The notes: generated by a model from the sequence alone, not told the origin. A DNA stretch of 64,000 nucleotides from an uncultured Candidatus Melainabacteria bacterium (GCA_934691935.1 CAKUTH010000002.1:357325-421324); one strand, 5' to 3'; positions 8,929-18,391 are shown, counted from the first letter of the stretch. Translations and numbers: made by a program.

Positions 8929-9480
8929 ATGCAAAGATGTAGTTGGGTCGACGAAAAATCTGAGATTTATGTAAAATACCATGACGAAGAATGGGGCGTG
9001 CCTAAATACGACGATAGAGAGCTTTTTGAACTTTTGGTTTTGGAATCCTTTCAGGCTGGGCTTTCTTGGCTTACGGTTTTGAAAAAACGTGAGGCTTTTC
9101 GCAAAGCATTTGATAATTTCGATGTTGAAAAAGTTGCAAAATATGATGAAAATAAGGTTGCAGAACTCCTTGCAAACCCAGAAATTATACGCTCAAAAAG
9201 CAAAATAAATTCAGCTATCGGCAATGCCAAAATTTTTATTGAAATTCAGAGCGAATTTGGCAGTTTTTCAAAATATATTTGGGGATTTACGGATAACAAA
9301 ATTATAAAAAATGTAACTGGAGAATTGATTGTGTCGTCGCCACTTTCAGATATGATTTCTAAAGATTTGAAATCACGTGGAATGAAATATGTTGGCACCG
9401 TGATAATTTATTCATACTTGCAGGCAATCGGCATACTCAATGACCATGAAAAAGGATGTTTTTTAAATAAAAGATACTAG
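8929..9480 (+). CDS. tag: DNA-3-methyladenine glycosylase I
   Basis: A 183-residue base-excision repair enzyme that removes 3-methyladenine from alkylated DNA. The N-terminus RCSWV and YHDEEWGVP are typical. The zinc-snap ligands C4, H18, H173 and C177 are all present, as is the pocket sequence ESFQAGLSWLTVLKKREAFR. The gene follows the glycosyltransferase gene by about 40 bp. Its stop codon TAG is the end of the first octamer (GATACTAG) of the repeat array that begins at 9473. Confidence 0.96.
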   Translation: MQRCSWVDEKSEIYVKYHDEEWGVPKYDDRELFELLVLESFQAGLSWLTVLKKREAFRKAFDNFDVEKVAKYDENKVAELLANPEIIRSKSKINSAIGNAKIFIEIQSEFGSFSKYIWGFTDNKIIKNVTGELIVSSPLSDMISKDLKSRGMKYVGTVIIYSYLQAIGILNDHEKGCFLNKRY

Positions 9481-9546
9481 GGCACTAAGGCACTAGGGCA
9501 CTAAGGACGTTTCGGTAATAGGGTAATAAGTGAATAAGGTAATAGG
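9473..9546 (+). repeat. Octamer-periodic repeat array (forward arm), blocks GGCACTAR and GKWAATAR
   Basis: Reads as degenerate 8-bp units: GATACTAG, GGCACTAA, GGCACTAG, GGCACTAA, then a second block of GTAATAGG, GTAATAAG, TGAATAAG and GTAATAGG. The same unit types in the same order recur at 38676 and, with further blocks, at 29053 and 62660. The first unit supplies the tag stop codon. Confidence 0.85.
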
Positions 9547-9555
9547 ATTTTATGT

Positions 9556-9712
9556 AATTTTCCCTCTCCCTCTTGGGGAGAGCGGATTTGCGTACGGACG
9601 GAGCAAAGCGAGTCTGGATAGCGAACAGATTGAGCGGAATGCACGTGAGTGCAAAAGCGAAACTCTGTGAGCGTGGAGCAAATCCAAGACAGGGTTAGGG
9701 TGAGGGGCTAAC
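9556..9712. repeat. Long palindromic repeat ending in CCCTCTCCC / GAGGGGC; second copy inverted at 62937-63077
   Basis: Contains CCCTCTCCCTCTTGGGGAGAG, then a segment with GATTTGCGTACGG, AGCGAACAGATTGAGC and CTCTGTGAGCGTGGAGC, and ends in GGGTTAGGGTGAGGGGC. Near 62937-63077 the same segments occur in the reverse orientation, so this is a dispersed element of about 150 bp with imperfect internal symmetry. Confidence 0.7.
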
Positions 9713-10067
9713 AAAACTGCCTATCCTAAACAATTTAACCTAATATAAAGATTTGTAACAAAACTTTCTGCATGTATTAAAGTTTTTTGAATAGCTTGCC
9801 GACATGACATCTAGAAGGAAAGTGTGCATAAAAAAATGTGCAAGTTCCGCAGGAGTATATATTATATATCTAGAAAATATATAATGTTACGAAATGTAAA
9901 AGGTTAAAACCCTCTATTTACGTGAAAAAAATAAATTTTAACCGCAAAAAAATGTAAAAATTTTCACAAACCATGCAATTTTCAGTTAAAAAATGTTTTT
10001 ACATGTACATAGAGAAAGTATAAGTACATTAATTCCATGCAAAAGATATTGCAGAAAGGATAAGACA
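9713..10067. other. AT-rich intergenic region upstream of the 897-residue protein
   Basis: I see no gene here. Several short TTTACATG/ATGTAAAA-like inverted words (for example GAAATGTAAAAGG, TTTTTACATGTACAT) occur and may be regulatory. AGAAAGGA at about 10053 is the ribosome site for the start at 10068. Confidence 0.4.
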
Positions 10068-12761
10068 ATGAGTGTGCAAGTTTTAAGTTCAGACTATATC
10101 AACAAAATTAATCCACAACAATTGGATGCATTGGTAAAACAAGGTGTAATTTCCAAACGAGGAGATAAATATGTTGTACCTGTAGGGTCATCAATAGACG
10201 CTAGCTGTTTGGTGAAAGATGTTGATGGCAAAGTAAAAACATTCCAACTTGACTCAAAAGGCACTGTTGTCGAACGCACAACTCCTGAACATAAAGGCGA
10301 AGTTGTTGGCACATCGCAGACGACTTATAACGTAAGCGTAAATGCGCTTGTGGGTCAAATGGGATTAAATGAGGAAATGAAAACCGAATTTAATAAATTT
10401 TTGGCTGACAAAAAGATACAAGTTAGCGAAGGCGGCGAAATATCTTTTAATGACGTAAAATCATTGAATGATGCATTGAAAGAATTTGCAACTGCTCATA
10501 AAGAAAATTTCGTAGATGCAAATGCGCAAAAATATATTGATTTTACAGAAGATTCTGCACCAGAAGCAATTGACCACTTAAAAGAGGGTGATAATCCTGC
10601 AATTGGTGAAACTCCTACAACAGAAGGTGGCAGACGATATGCTGTGCAAAATATGGACGCATTGAAGGCTGGCTTAACAGAACAGGTTGGTGACACATCT
10701 TTTGAAGATGGAAAAGTTAAAAAAAGTTCACTTGAAGTTGGAGTTACGACAACAACAACGAGAAAAGAAGGCATTTTGGATGTTCCAGATGGTTTGCACG
10801 GAGATAAATCAGCAAGAAAAACTCTTGAAAAGAATGCCAGAGCAGCTTATGCGGACTTTGTTGCAAAAGCAGATCCTGAAACACGTGACGCGATAGATTT
10901 GTATATTGCAGAAAGAAAATATCACAAACAAATTGATAAAAAAATGCAAGAATTGTCAACTTATACTTATGAAAGAGCTGATGATGGAAAGTCAGCAACA
11001 GCAAAACGTGATGGCGCTGATATTGTTCAATACTATATTAACAATTATGCTGATGAAGCTGATAAAGCTGAATTAAATAGAACGATTGACGTAATTTCAA
11101 ATTCTACAGAAGAGGCAGATAAAAGTGCAATTCTTAAAGAATTGAAAGGTGCAAAGGTTTTAACTACAGCGTCAAGCTATGATGAGTTGTCACCTGGGCT
11201 CAAAAGAAAAGGGGCACTTTTGTATGTAGCTAAGTCTTGTGGTTATTCCCCTGACACATTATTGAGATTGATGGCTACAAAAGAAGTTATGGGTAACAGA
11301 ACTTCTGATCAAATTCTTAAAGATGACCAATATTTCATTAAAGAACAGGCTAAAGACTTTGTAAAAAATAAACAAGCAGAACAAGATGTTAGAAACACGA
11401 CAGTATTTTTCTCCAAAGAGGGTAGAAAAAATGCACTTGAAGATGACAATCTTCACACTGATATTGGTGATAATGGACGTCGTTTGGTTAAAACATGTCC
11501 AGAAATGTTGTGTGATGAATTAACATCAGAACGATTTAACCCAAATGAAGATGGTGCCTTTAAAGTAACAATTGGTGATAAAGAAAGATACTTTAAATTT
11601 AGTTCAGCTAAATGGCAAACATTTATGGGTATTTGTTGTGACCCTACAAATGTCAGTGATGATGCAATGAAAATTTTGTTTGGTGGAGATGCCGAGAAAA
11701 AAGGTGCATTTTTGAAAGACTTGAATTTGACTTTGCAAGAAGGTCGTAGCGTAATGCAGATGCAATTGCCTACTTATAAGGGCGAATCAGATACTATGGC
11801 ATTTGAAGATATTCTTGCACTCAACAAGTCAGATAAAAAAACAAGTAATAAAGAACTCAATGCATTGCGTCACATGGTTGAATCTGCAGGCTATTCTGTT
11901 GACTCAAACTCAACCGCAGGCAAAAGATTGCTACACGTGTTGAAAAATGCAGGCTTTGGCACAGGCATGGGCTTGTTGACTGGTGGACTAGGTTCATTGC
12001 TTTCAGGCGCTGTAACAATTGCTGGTCAAACAGCTGGACAAGTGGTAGGCTATTCTGGTCAGACAGCTGATCGTACAATCACTACAAATCATACATTTAA
12101 CTATACTGTTAATGGAGAAGATTATTCTCGAACTATTACAGACAACATCAGAGTTGAAGGTCAAGAATATTCTGGAGAAGTCGGTGTCGACGGTCAAAAA
12201 TACCGAGATAGTGGTAACAATCATTGGGATAATGCTAGAAACGCAGGTATTCTTGGTGGTGCTGCTGGAGGTGTACATGGTTTGGCTACAATGGGTGGAG
12301 TTCAAGAACGTGGACGTAACGTAGATGACATTTTTGATTTAACAAGATTAACTCAAGATGAAGTTACCGACAACAAGTCAATAAATATTGAAATTCCACA
12401 ATTTGTCGAAGTCCAAACAAGAAAAGGACAAATAACTGTTGGTACTGAAATTCCAAAACTCAAAGCTGTAGCATATAGAGGACCTGAGGCATACAATGGT
12501 TTGTACAAATATGAGGATGGAACTCCAGTAAGTCCTAGAGATTTTGCCAGAGCTTATCAAGCAAAAGTCAATGGTAAAATGACAGATTTTAATTTCTTTG
12601 TATTCCAAGAATTAACTGTAAAAGGTAAGAAAATTGTTCCAGTTGATGATTATGAAGAACAATACAAAAAAATTAAACCAGGCAGGCCAGGAAACGTGCG
12701 TGGCGTAAGATACAACGGTACAGGTACGAGAACGGTTCACGCCCAAGGTACAATTAAATAA
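10068..12761 (+). CDS. Large uncharacterised protein (897 residues)
   Basis: I do not recognise this family. The start at 10068 is chosen because AGAAAGGA lies upstream; earlier in-frame codons lack a ribosome site. There is no signal peptide. The first 250 residues are polar and Thr/Lys-rich, and the middle is helical and charged. A Gly-rich hydrophobic stretch (AGFGTGMGLLTGGLGSLLSG) is near residue 630, followed by a Gly/Ala-rich segment (AGILGGAAGGVHGLA) near residue 730. Two such stretches separated by a polar loop resemble membrane-inserting hairpins of translocator- or toxin-like proteins, but this is only a shape argument. The next gene, 115 bp downstream, is the secreted adhesin, so both may serve the cell surface. 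Confidence 0.7.
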   Translation: MSVQVLSSDYINKINPQQLDALVKQGVISKRGDKYVVPVGSSIDASCLVKDVDGKVKTFQLDSKGTVVERTTPEHKGEVVGTSQTTYNVSVNALVGQMGLNEEMKTEFNKFLADKKIQVSEGGEISFNDVKSLNDALKEFATAHKENFVDANAQKYIDFTEDSAPEAIDHLKEGDNPAIGETPTTEGGRRYAVQNMDALKAGLTEQVGDTSFEDGKVKKSSLEVGVTTTTTRKEGILDVPDGLHGDKSARKTLEKNARAAYADFVAKADPETRDAIDLYIAERKYHKQIDKKMQELSTYTYERADDGKSATAKRDGADIVQYYINNYADEADKAELNRTIDVISNSTEEADKSAILKELKGAKVLTTASSYDELSPGLKRKGALLYVAKSCGYSPDTLLRLMATKEVMGNRTSDQILKDDQYFIKEQAKDFVKNKQAEQDVRNTTVFFSKEGRKNALEDDNLHTDIGDNGRRLVKTCPEMLCDELTSERFNPNEDGAFKVTIGDKERYFKFSSAKWQTFMGICCDPTNVSDDAMKILFGGDAEKKGAFLKDLNLTLQEGRSVMQMQLPTYKGESDTMAFEDILALNKSDKKTSNKELNALRHMVESAGYSVDSNSTAGKRLLHVLKNAGFGTGMGLLTGGLGSLLSGAVTIAGQTAGQVVGYSGQTADRTITTNHTFNYTVNGEDYSRTITDNIRVEGQEYSGEVGVDGQKYRDSGNNHWDNARNAGILGGAAGGVHGLATMGGVQERGRNVDDIFDLTRLTQDEVTDNKSINIEIPQFVEVQTRKGQITVGTEIPKLKAVAYRGPEAYNGLYKYEDGTPVSPRDFARAYQAKVNGKMTDFNFFVFQELTVKGKKIVPVDDYEEQYKKIKPGRPGNVRGVRYNGTGTRTVHAQGTIK

Positions 12762-12876
12762 ACTAGTCAAATGAAAAATATTAATTTTTGTAAAATGAAT
12801 ACTCAAAACTGTAAAGTTCTAAAAAAAAATACCGTTTAAATAAATGTAGTGTTCATGTGCAAAAAGAGGTTTACCT

Positions 12877-15800
12877 ATGAAAAAGACCAAATTTAATAGA
12901 AAAAGAACGATAGCATTAATATTAAGTATGTTGCTGGTTATGCAACAGTCATTTGCATTGCAGGTTTTGGCAACAGAGATAACCAATGGAGATGGCTCTA
13001 CTATCGCCCCTAACGGTGGTGACCATACTTGGAACATTAAACCAGATGCTATAAATGGTAATAATGGCTTTAAACAATTTGGTAAAATAGATCTTAGTCA
13101 AGGTGACGTTTTAAACTTTATTTATAATTATGTAAAACAAACTCAAGGTACACCAACTCCAAATGGCTCAGGCGGTTATGATATTACGGTGTCCGATGTA
13201 CATGGCAATATTGATACATTTATTGCATTAGTAAACAGTGGTGTTAATATTCAAGGTATTGTTAATGCTTTGCAAAGTGTTGGCGGAGCTTTGAAAAACG
13301 ACGGTAATTTGGTATTTATTTCACCAAACGGATTTGTTGTTGGTGCTTCTGGTGTTTTGAATGTTGGCAATTTGTCAGTTGTTACCCCAACTCAAAATTC
13401 TTACAAGGCTTTGTCTGATTATTTGGATTTACCACAAAAAAGTGAACATTACATTAAAAAGAGCACTTTGAGTTATACAGTTGGTGATGGTCATTATACT
13501 TTTACTAATGATGATTACGATTTTACTAAAACTGTCGCTAAAGACACTGACAAAACTTTCAATATCAACACTCTTACCGACGGAGCTGGCAATTCATTAA
13601 TTCTTGGTGAAGCAGGTAACAATAATGTTGGCAAGATTACTATCGATGGTAAAGTTGCTGCGCGTGGCGATATAAATTTGCAAGGTGGAACAATTGCTAA
13701 CAACGGCATTTTGCTTGCTGGTCTTGGTAACAACGAAACAGCTGCTTTGACAGGTCATGAAGCTGCTAATACTTTATTTACCAAACTTGTAAATATAGAC
13801 AACTTGGGTACAGCTAATACATTTGTTAACAATAATGGCAACATTACGATTAAATCAGTAACAGGCACTTCTGTTGGTAATGGTGCTTTGGTTCGCAACT
13901 ACGGTACTGGTAATGTTTCTATTAATAACACTGGAGCAAGCGGTATTGCTATCGCTGGTGAGGTTTCAAACCCTAATGGCGCAACAACAATTACTAACTC
14001 AAACGGCGGTTTGCTAGTAGACACAACAGGTAAAATTCTATCAGGTGGCTCTGCATTAGCTGTTAACCACTCAAATTTAAGAGTTGAAAACACTGGTGCT
14101 GGCGGTATGGATATTCAAGGTAAAGTCCTTGCTAATCACAGCAATAAAACTAACACAGTTAACTTTGTCAACAAAAATTCTAATATGAAAATTGGTTCTG
14201 CAACCAACGACAAAAATATTGAATCTAACGCAGATGTTAATATTGCGGTTACTGACGGAAACTTGTTGAACAACGGTTTTGCAAATACTTTGATTTATAC
14301 AACCAATGGTGCTGATTTGAACACAACTGTTACAAACGGTAGAATTGGTGATGAAGTTGGACCTTGTGACGGTACTACTTGCACAGGCATTGGACCAAAT
14401 GGCAGAGATTTGACAAAATCTGTTAACGTCAATATTGACGGGGTTATTACTGCAACAAGTACAAAAGGCACTAACACTTCTCTAATCAACATTGCAAGTT
14501 TGAATAACGATATGCACGTCAACCAAATCAAAGCTGATGGCAGAGTAATTTTGTTGGCTGATGATTCTACAACAAAAGGTTCAAGAGCGTTTAATATCGT
14601 TAACAGAACAAAAGATGCTACTAATCCAAACGTTGAAGGCACAGGCATTTCTATAATCGCAAGCGGTAGCGTTGGCGAAGACAACAAAGCCTTGACATTC
14701 AGACAAAACGGTTATACATACAACCGTGAAGGTGACGACGCTCGTGACCCACACGTAATTGACAATATCAACAAATCAGGCGAAGGCGTTGATATTTTGG
14801 CTATCAAAAACATAAATGTCAAAGGTATGGATTCGGCTGATGGTAAAAAACTTGATACAAATGTTTGCGCAATTATATCAAGAGAAGGCGATGTTAATGC
14901 TGAATTTTCAGGCAACGTTTATGTTAGAGAAACAACTGCAAAAAATAAAATTAACCTAACTACTCGTGGTAAAAATATGTACATTGACCACTTGGGTGAA
15001 GTTCCTAATTATGGTACTGATTACTATGGCGAAAATAAAAATATTCATCCAACAAGAGTAAAATTGGTTGCACTTGACTTGGGTACAGAATGGCTTGACT
15101 CAGAAAACCCTGAATACAGAAGTGCATCAGATTCTACAATTGTAGTTAAAAACGGTACAATAAAAGGAGATGGCAACAAACGTCCATCTGGTGACCAAGA
15201 TTTGATGATGGTTGCAGATAATGCTTATGCTGGCGGATACTACTTTAATATGGGTAAACACCGTAACGGTGGTGTTTCTACAGTTAGAAAAGATGATACA
15301 ACTAACACTTTGACAAACGCTAATAATGGAGATGTTCCAATCTCTATCAGAGGTAAAGCAGTTAGACCAGACGATGTTACTGCAATCGGAAGAAATAAAG
15401 ATGAACGTAACTACTACTATGGCGGTAGTGAACAAGGTAACGACAAAGGATATGACGGCGTTACTGACCCTGATAAAAAAGGTACAGAGGAAGATGATGA
15501 CAACCTAGTTGTACCAGTAGATGACGAAATCGTTATTGATACCGACAATGATACTGACACAGACAACGATACTGATACTGACTTAGATACAGATACAGAT
15601 ATTGATACCGATACTGATATGGACACAGATACAGATACTGACACAGATACTGATACCGATAACGATACCGACATTGATACAGATACTGATAGTGACACAG
15701 ACTTAGATACAGACACTGATATTGATACTGATAACGATACAGATACTGACAATGATACGGATACCGACAACGATACCGATACCGATATGGACACAGATAC

Positions 15801-16395
15801 GGATACTGACGCAGATAACGATACCGATACTGATAACGATACCGATAACGATACTGACATTGATACCGATACAGACAGTGATACAGACTTAGACACTGAT
15901 ACTGATATTGATAATGATACAGATACAGACACGGATACTGATACTGACACCGATTCAGATTCAGATGATGACCCAGAATTACCTTCTGTAGACTTCAAAG
16001 ATACTTACAAACAAAGAGTTGTCACAGACAGAGTTGATTCAATCGATAAACGTCAATATATGAGATTTAGAACAAGCGATAATGAAAACGTAATCTCACT
16101 TGAATCAAGCGACAACGTAATTGCTGTAACCGACATCTCAAGAGGTGGGGTATCTCTAAAACACAACAAAAAACTAAAAGTTGGTGATATTGTTCCAGTA
16201 CACATCAAGTATGGAGATTTGGAAATCAACGCAGATGCCAAGATTGTATCAGCAACAGATGTGAAAGCAGGAGCACAATTCATCGACCTAGATAAAGCAA
16301 CAGCTAACAAGTTATTATACTTGAGTTTGTTACACCAAGACGGAACAATTGCTCAATCAATTCCAAACCTATCAGCAACAGTTCAAGAAGAATAA
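12877..16395 (+). CDS. TPS/filamentous-hemagglutinin-like secreted adhesin with Asp-Thr-Asp repeat and C-terminal PilZ domain
   Basis: A 1172-residue protein. Residues 1-32 form a signal peptide (basic MKKTKFNRKR, hydrophobic core, ALA). Residues about 33-190 resemble the hemagglutinin/TPS domain of two-partner secretion proteins, with the diagnostic NLVFISPNGFVVGASGVLNVG. A long Gly/Asn-rich beta-helix-like region follows to about residue 880. Residues about 888-1031 are an Asp-Thr-Asp repeat likely to bind divalent cations. The last about 125 residues carry both PilZ signatures: R1059-x3-R1063 (RQYMR) and D1086-x-S1088-xx-G1091 (DISRGG), with the following GDIVPVHIKYGDLEI strand. PilZ domains normally bind cyclic-di-GMP in the cytosol, so finding one on an exported protein is odd. 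The ribosome site is AAAGAGG. No TpsB partner is in the window. Confidence 0.85.
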   Translation: MKKTKFNRKRTIALILSMLLVMQQSFALQVLATEITNGDGSTIAPNGGDHTWNIKPDAINGNNGFKQFGKIDLSQGDVLNFIYNYVKQTQGTPTPNGSGGYDITVSDVHGNIDTFIALVNSGVNIQGIVNALQSVGGALKNDGNLVFISPNGFVVGASGVLNVGNLSVVTPTQNSYKALSDYLDLPQKSEHYIKKSTLSYTVGDGHYTFTNDDYDFTKTVAKDTDKTFNINTLTDGAGNSLILGEAGNNNVGKITIDGKVAARGDINLQGGTIANNGILLAGLGNNETAALTGHEAANTLFTKLVNIDNLGTANTFVNNNGNITIKSVTGTSVGNGALVRNYGTGNVSINNTGASGIAIAGEVSNPNGATTITNSNGGLLVDTTGKILSGGSALAVNHSNLRVENTGAGGMDIQGKVLANHSNKTNTVNFVNKNSNMKIGSATNDKNIESNADVNIAVTDGNLLNNGFANTLIYTTNGADLNTTVTNGRIGDEVGPCDGTTCTGIGPNGRDLTKSVNVNIDGVITATSTKGTNTSLINIASLNNDMHVNQIKADGRVILLADDSTTKGSRAFNIVNRTKDATNPNVEGTGISIIASGSVGEDNKALTFRQNGYTYNREGDDARDPHVIDNINKSGEGVDILAIKNINVKGMDSADGKKLDTNVCAIISREGDVNAEFSGNVYVRETTAKNKINLTTRGKNMYIDHLGEVPNYGTDYYGENKNIHPTRVKLVALDLGTEWLDSENPEYRSASDSTIVVKNGTIKGDGNKRPSGDQDLMMVADNAYAGGYYFNMGKHRNGGVSTVRKDDTTNTLTNANNGDVPISIRGKAVRPDDVTAIGRNKDERNYYYGGSEQGNDKGYDGVTDPDKKGTEEDDDNLVVPVDDEIVIDTDNDTDTDNDTDTDLDTDTDIDTDTDMDTDTDTDTDTDTDNDTDIDTDTDSDTDLDTDTDIDTDNDTDTDNDTDTDNDTDTDMDTDTDTDADNDTDTDNDTDNDTDIDTDTDSDTDLDTDTDIDNDTDTDTDTDTDTDSDSDDDPELPSVDFKDTYKQRVVTDRVDSIDKRQYMRFRTSDNENVISLESSDNVIAVTDISRGGVSLKHNKKLKVGDIVPVHIKYGDLEINADAKIVSATDVKAGAQFIDLDKATANKLLYLSLLHQDGTIAQSIPNLSATVQEE
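15538..15969 (+). repeat. In-gene hexamer repeat encoding Asp-Thr/Asn-Asp units
   Basis: GATACN/GACACN-type hexamers encode about 144 residues of alternating Asp with Thr, Asn, Ile, Leu, Ser or Met. A longer block (NDTDIDTDTDSDTDLDTDTD) occurs twice about 180-190 bp apart, so larger duplications have occurred. The 6-bp unit keeps the frame when copies are gained or lost. Confidence 0.9.
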
Positions 16396-16417
16396 CAAAC
16401 AATAAAATAAATAAATA

Positions 16418-16450
16418 AAAAAGCACTTTCCAAAAAGAAAGTGCTTTTTA
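16418..16450. terminator. Bidirectional Rho-independent terminator
   Basis: Stem AGCACTTTC/GAAAGTGCT with a 6-base loop, A-rich on the left and T-rich on the right. It lies between the convergent adhesin and ROK kinase genes and can serve both. Confidence 0.85.
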
Positions 16451-16476
16451 GTAGTTCTTATAATATAAATTATATT

Positions 16477-17430
16477 TTAGCTTTCAATCAAAAGACTTGC
16501 GCCGATTACACCTGCAGTATTGCCAAGTTCTGCATGTACAATTTTTACGGTTTCGCCAGCAATTTTCATAGCTCGTTTTTTTAGGGTTTCTGACAATGGA
16601 TTAAGCAAGTATTCTCCTGCATCAGCAACTCCACCACCGATAATAATTTTTTCTGGATTAAGCAAATTAACCACACTTGCCATTCCAATTCCAATGTATT
16701 CCCCAATGATTGTAAAAATCCTTTGTGCAACAGGATCACCAGCTTTTGCAGCTTCGCATACAATATAAGGTGTTATTGGTGCGCCATTTGCCAATTCTCT
16801 ATATTTTGTAGATTTACCGCCTTTTATATAATCCTCAGCAAGCGCAACGATTGCAGGGCCTGACGCAAATGCTTCTAAACAACCTGTATCTCCGCAACCA
16901 CAAATTGGGCCACCGTTCATTTGAAGTTTTATGTGTCCGATTTCTCCAGCAGCGTTTGATGCTCCGCGAACCAATTTACCGTTTACAACCAGACCTGAGC
17001 CAATTCCTGTTCCGACAGTAATACAAATTAAATTTTCACAGCCTTTACCAGCTCCGTAATTCAATTCACCCAAAGCTGCACATCTTACATCGTTGTCAAC
17101 ACGTGTTGGAATATGGAATTCGTCCTCAAAAATCTTTGCAATTGGAATTTCTACCCATCCTGGGATGTTTGGTGCGTTTCTTACTATTCCAGCTTTATAA
17201 TCAACTTGCCCTGGGAAACCAAATCCTATGCCTTGAATATCTTTTGGTTCAAGTTTTGTTTCTTTTAAAAGGTCATAAATTGCCTGTTTAATGTTATTAA
17301 CAGTGTATTCATAACCCATTTCAGCACGAGTCGGTACTGAGTTTGAATATAAAATTTTACCTTCGTCATTTACTAAGGCGATTTTTACATTAGTTCCGCC
17401 TACATCAATCCCAATTCTTTTTAAAGTCAT
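16477..17430 (-). CDS. ROK-family glucokinase
   Basis: A 317-residue sugar kinase that should phosphorylate glucose (or a related hexose) with ATP in the cytosol. It has the N-terminal phosphate loop DVGGTNVKIALVN, the sugar-binding NDVRCAALGE, the ATP site CITVGTGIGSGLVVNG, the ROK zinc motif CGCGDTGCLEAFASG, and the C-terminal IIGGGVADAG. The length is typical. AGAAAAATATG leads the start (weak GGAG further upstream). It is convergent with the adhesin and separated from it by a terminator. Confidence 0.92.
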   Translation of the reverse strand: MTLKRIGIDVGGTNVKIALVNDEGKILYSNSVPTRAEMGYEYTVNNIKQAIYDLLKETKLEPKDIQGIGFGFPGQVDYKAGIVRNAPNIPGWVEIPIAKIFEDEFHIPTRVDNDVRCAALGELNYGAGKGCENLICITVGTGIGSGLVVNGKLVRGASNAAGEIGHIKLQMNGGPICGCGDTGCLEAFASGPAIVALAEDYIKGGKSTKYRELANGAPITPYIVCEAAKAGDPVAQRIFTIIGEYIGIGMASVVNLLNPEKIIIGGGVADAGEYLLNPLSETLKKRAMKIAGETVKIVHAELGNTAGVIGASLLIES

Positions 17431-17475
17431 ATTTTTCTCCGTTTAGTTTATTTTTTGTATATCTGGATATTTTGA

Positions 17476-17706
17476 TTATTTTCTAAAATAATCGCATATC
17501 AATGTCTTTTTACGGGGCAACAAATTTTTAACATTCTCTAAAAATTTGTTTTTGTCCATATCTTTCAACTCTTTTTTTAGGATTGCTTTTTCTAAAACGA
17601 CTTTATTGTACAAGTCTGAGCATACAGAACTTTTGTCCATGTGCTCTTTTAATTTGGCTAATTGAATCTCTTTTTCTCGAATAGATTTTATCAGTTTATT
17701 TTTCAC
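17476..17706 (-). CDS. Small coiled-coil protein of unknown function
   Basis: A 76-residue, strongly basic and helical protein (KSIREKEIQLAKLKEHMD, then VLEKAILKKELKDMDK). The pattern suggests a short helical hairpin, superficially like small regulators, but no conserved motif lets me name it. A GAGG (in AAAGAGG) precedes the ATG. It sits between the oxidoreductase operon and the ROK kinase, all on the minus strand. Confidence 0.6.
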   Translation of the reverse strand: MKNKLIKSIREKEIQLAKLKEHMDKSSVCSDLYNKVVLEKAILKKELKDMDKNKFLENVKNLLPRKKTLICDYFRK

Positions 17707-17781
17707 TATAGACCTCTTTTTACATTACAAGAATATAGCTTATTTTAAAATTTTAAATCGACTTTTTAGTTGATTTAAACA

Positions 17782-18327
17782 TTATACATGCAATAAATCA
17801 TACTCATAGCCTATTTTAAGAGCTTTAATGTTAAGTGGCAAAAGATTTTTTCTATGAGGTGGAATTACCGTATCAAGGGCGTTTTCCAGTGTTTTTATAT
17901 CAACAAGACCGCTTGTTTTGGCAAGAATTCCTAATGCAAGTATATTAGTCATTTTTACGTTGCCCAACTCATCAGCCAATTTTGTCATTGGTGCAAATAC
18001 ATATTTTATATCAGAACGAGTTTTAGCTTCATTTACAAGCGTAGAATTTGCAATCATGCAACCACCTTGTTTAATTTTTGGCAAAAATCTATCAAAAGAA
18101 GCCTGATTAAGAGCAACAACAAAGTCTGCGTCTGCTTTATTAACCTCGCTGACATCTTCATCGCTTGTAACGATTTCGCAATTAACAGTTCCGCCACGCA
18201 TCTCAGCGCCATAAGACGGATACCAAGTTACGTTTTTATCATTGAGCATAAACGCGTTTGCAAGCACTTCGCCTGCCAATAACACGCCCTGTCCGCCAAA
18301 TCCTGCTATTATAAAATTATGTTCCAT
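17782..18327 (-). CDS. 2-oxoacid:ferredoxin oxidoreductase, gamma subunit
   Basis: A 181-residue gamma subunit. The opening NFIIAGFGGQGVLLAGEVLA is the hallmark of this family, followed by PSYGAEMRGGTVNCEIV. It acts with the alpha and beta subunits to decarboxylate a 2-oxoacid to its acyl-CoA while reducing ferredoxin. It is the last gene of the operon (delta, alpha, beta, gamma). The ribosome site is GAGGG. The 55-bp gap from the beta gene holds an octamer repeat arm, which is the only break in an otherwise tightly packed operon. Confidence 0.94.
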   Translation of the reverse strand: MEHNFIIAGFGGQGVLLAGEVLANAFMLNDKNVTWYPSYGAEMRGGTVNCEIVTSDEDVSEVNKADADFVVALNQASFDRFLPKIKQGGCMIANSTLVNEAKTRSDIKYVFAPMTKLADELGNVKMTNILALGILAKTSGLVDIKTLENALDTVIPPHRKNLLPLNIKALKIGYEYDLLHV

Positions 18328-18356
18328 TTGTTTCCCTCGTTTGTATAGATTTAAGT

Positions 18357-18391
18357 TCTTACTAACTTCCTTACGGACTAACTTACTTACT
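18357..18391 (-). repeat. Octamer-periodic repeat arm, supplying the beta-subunit stop codon
   Basis: On the minus strand this reads GTAAGTAA, GTTAGTCC, GTAAGGAA, GTTAGTAA. The TAA stop of the beta subunit (18383-18385) lies within the first units. No opposing arm is present here. Confidence 0.75.

Noticed and set aside
15417..15998. Minus-strand open frame of alternating Ser-Val residues
   Set aside because: It is the antisense of the Asp-Thr-Asp repeat in the adhesin gene; the low complexity removes stops by chance and there is no start signal.
16418..16450. Hairpin after the adhesin as part of a repeat family
   Set aside because: The sequence is unique in the window and has the stem plus T-run of an ordinary terminator.
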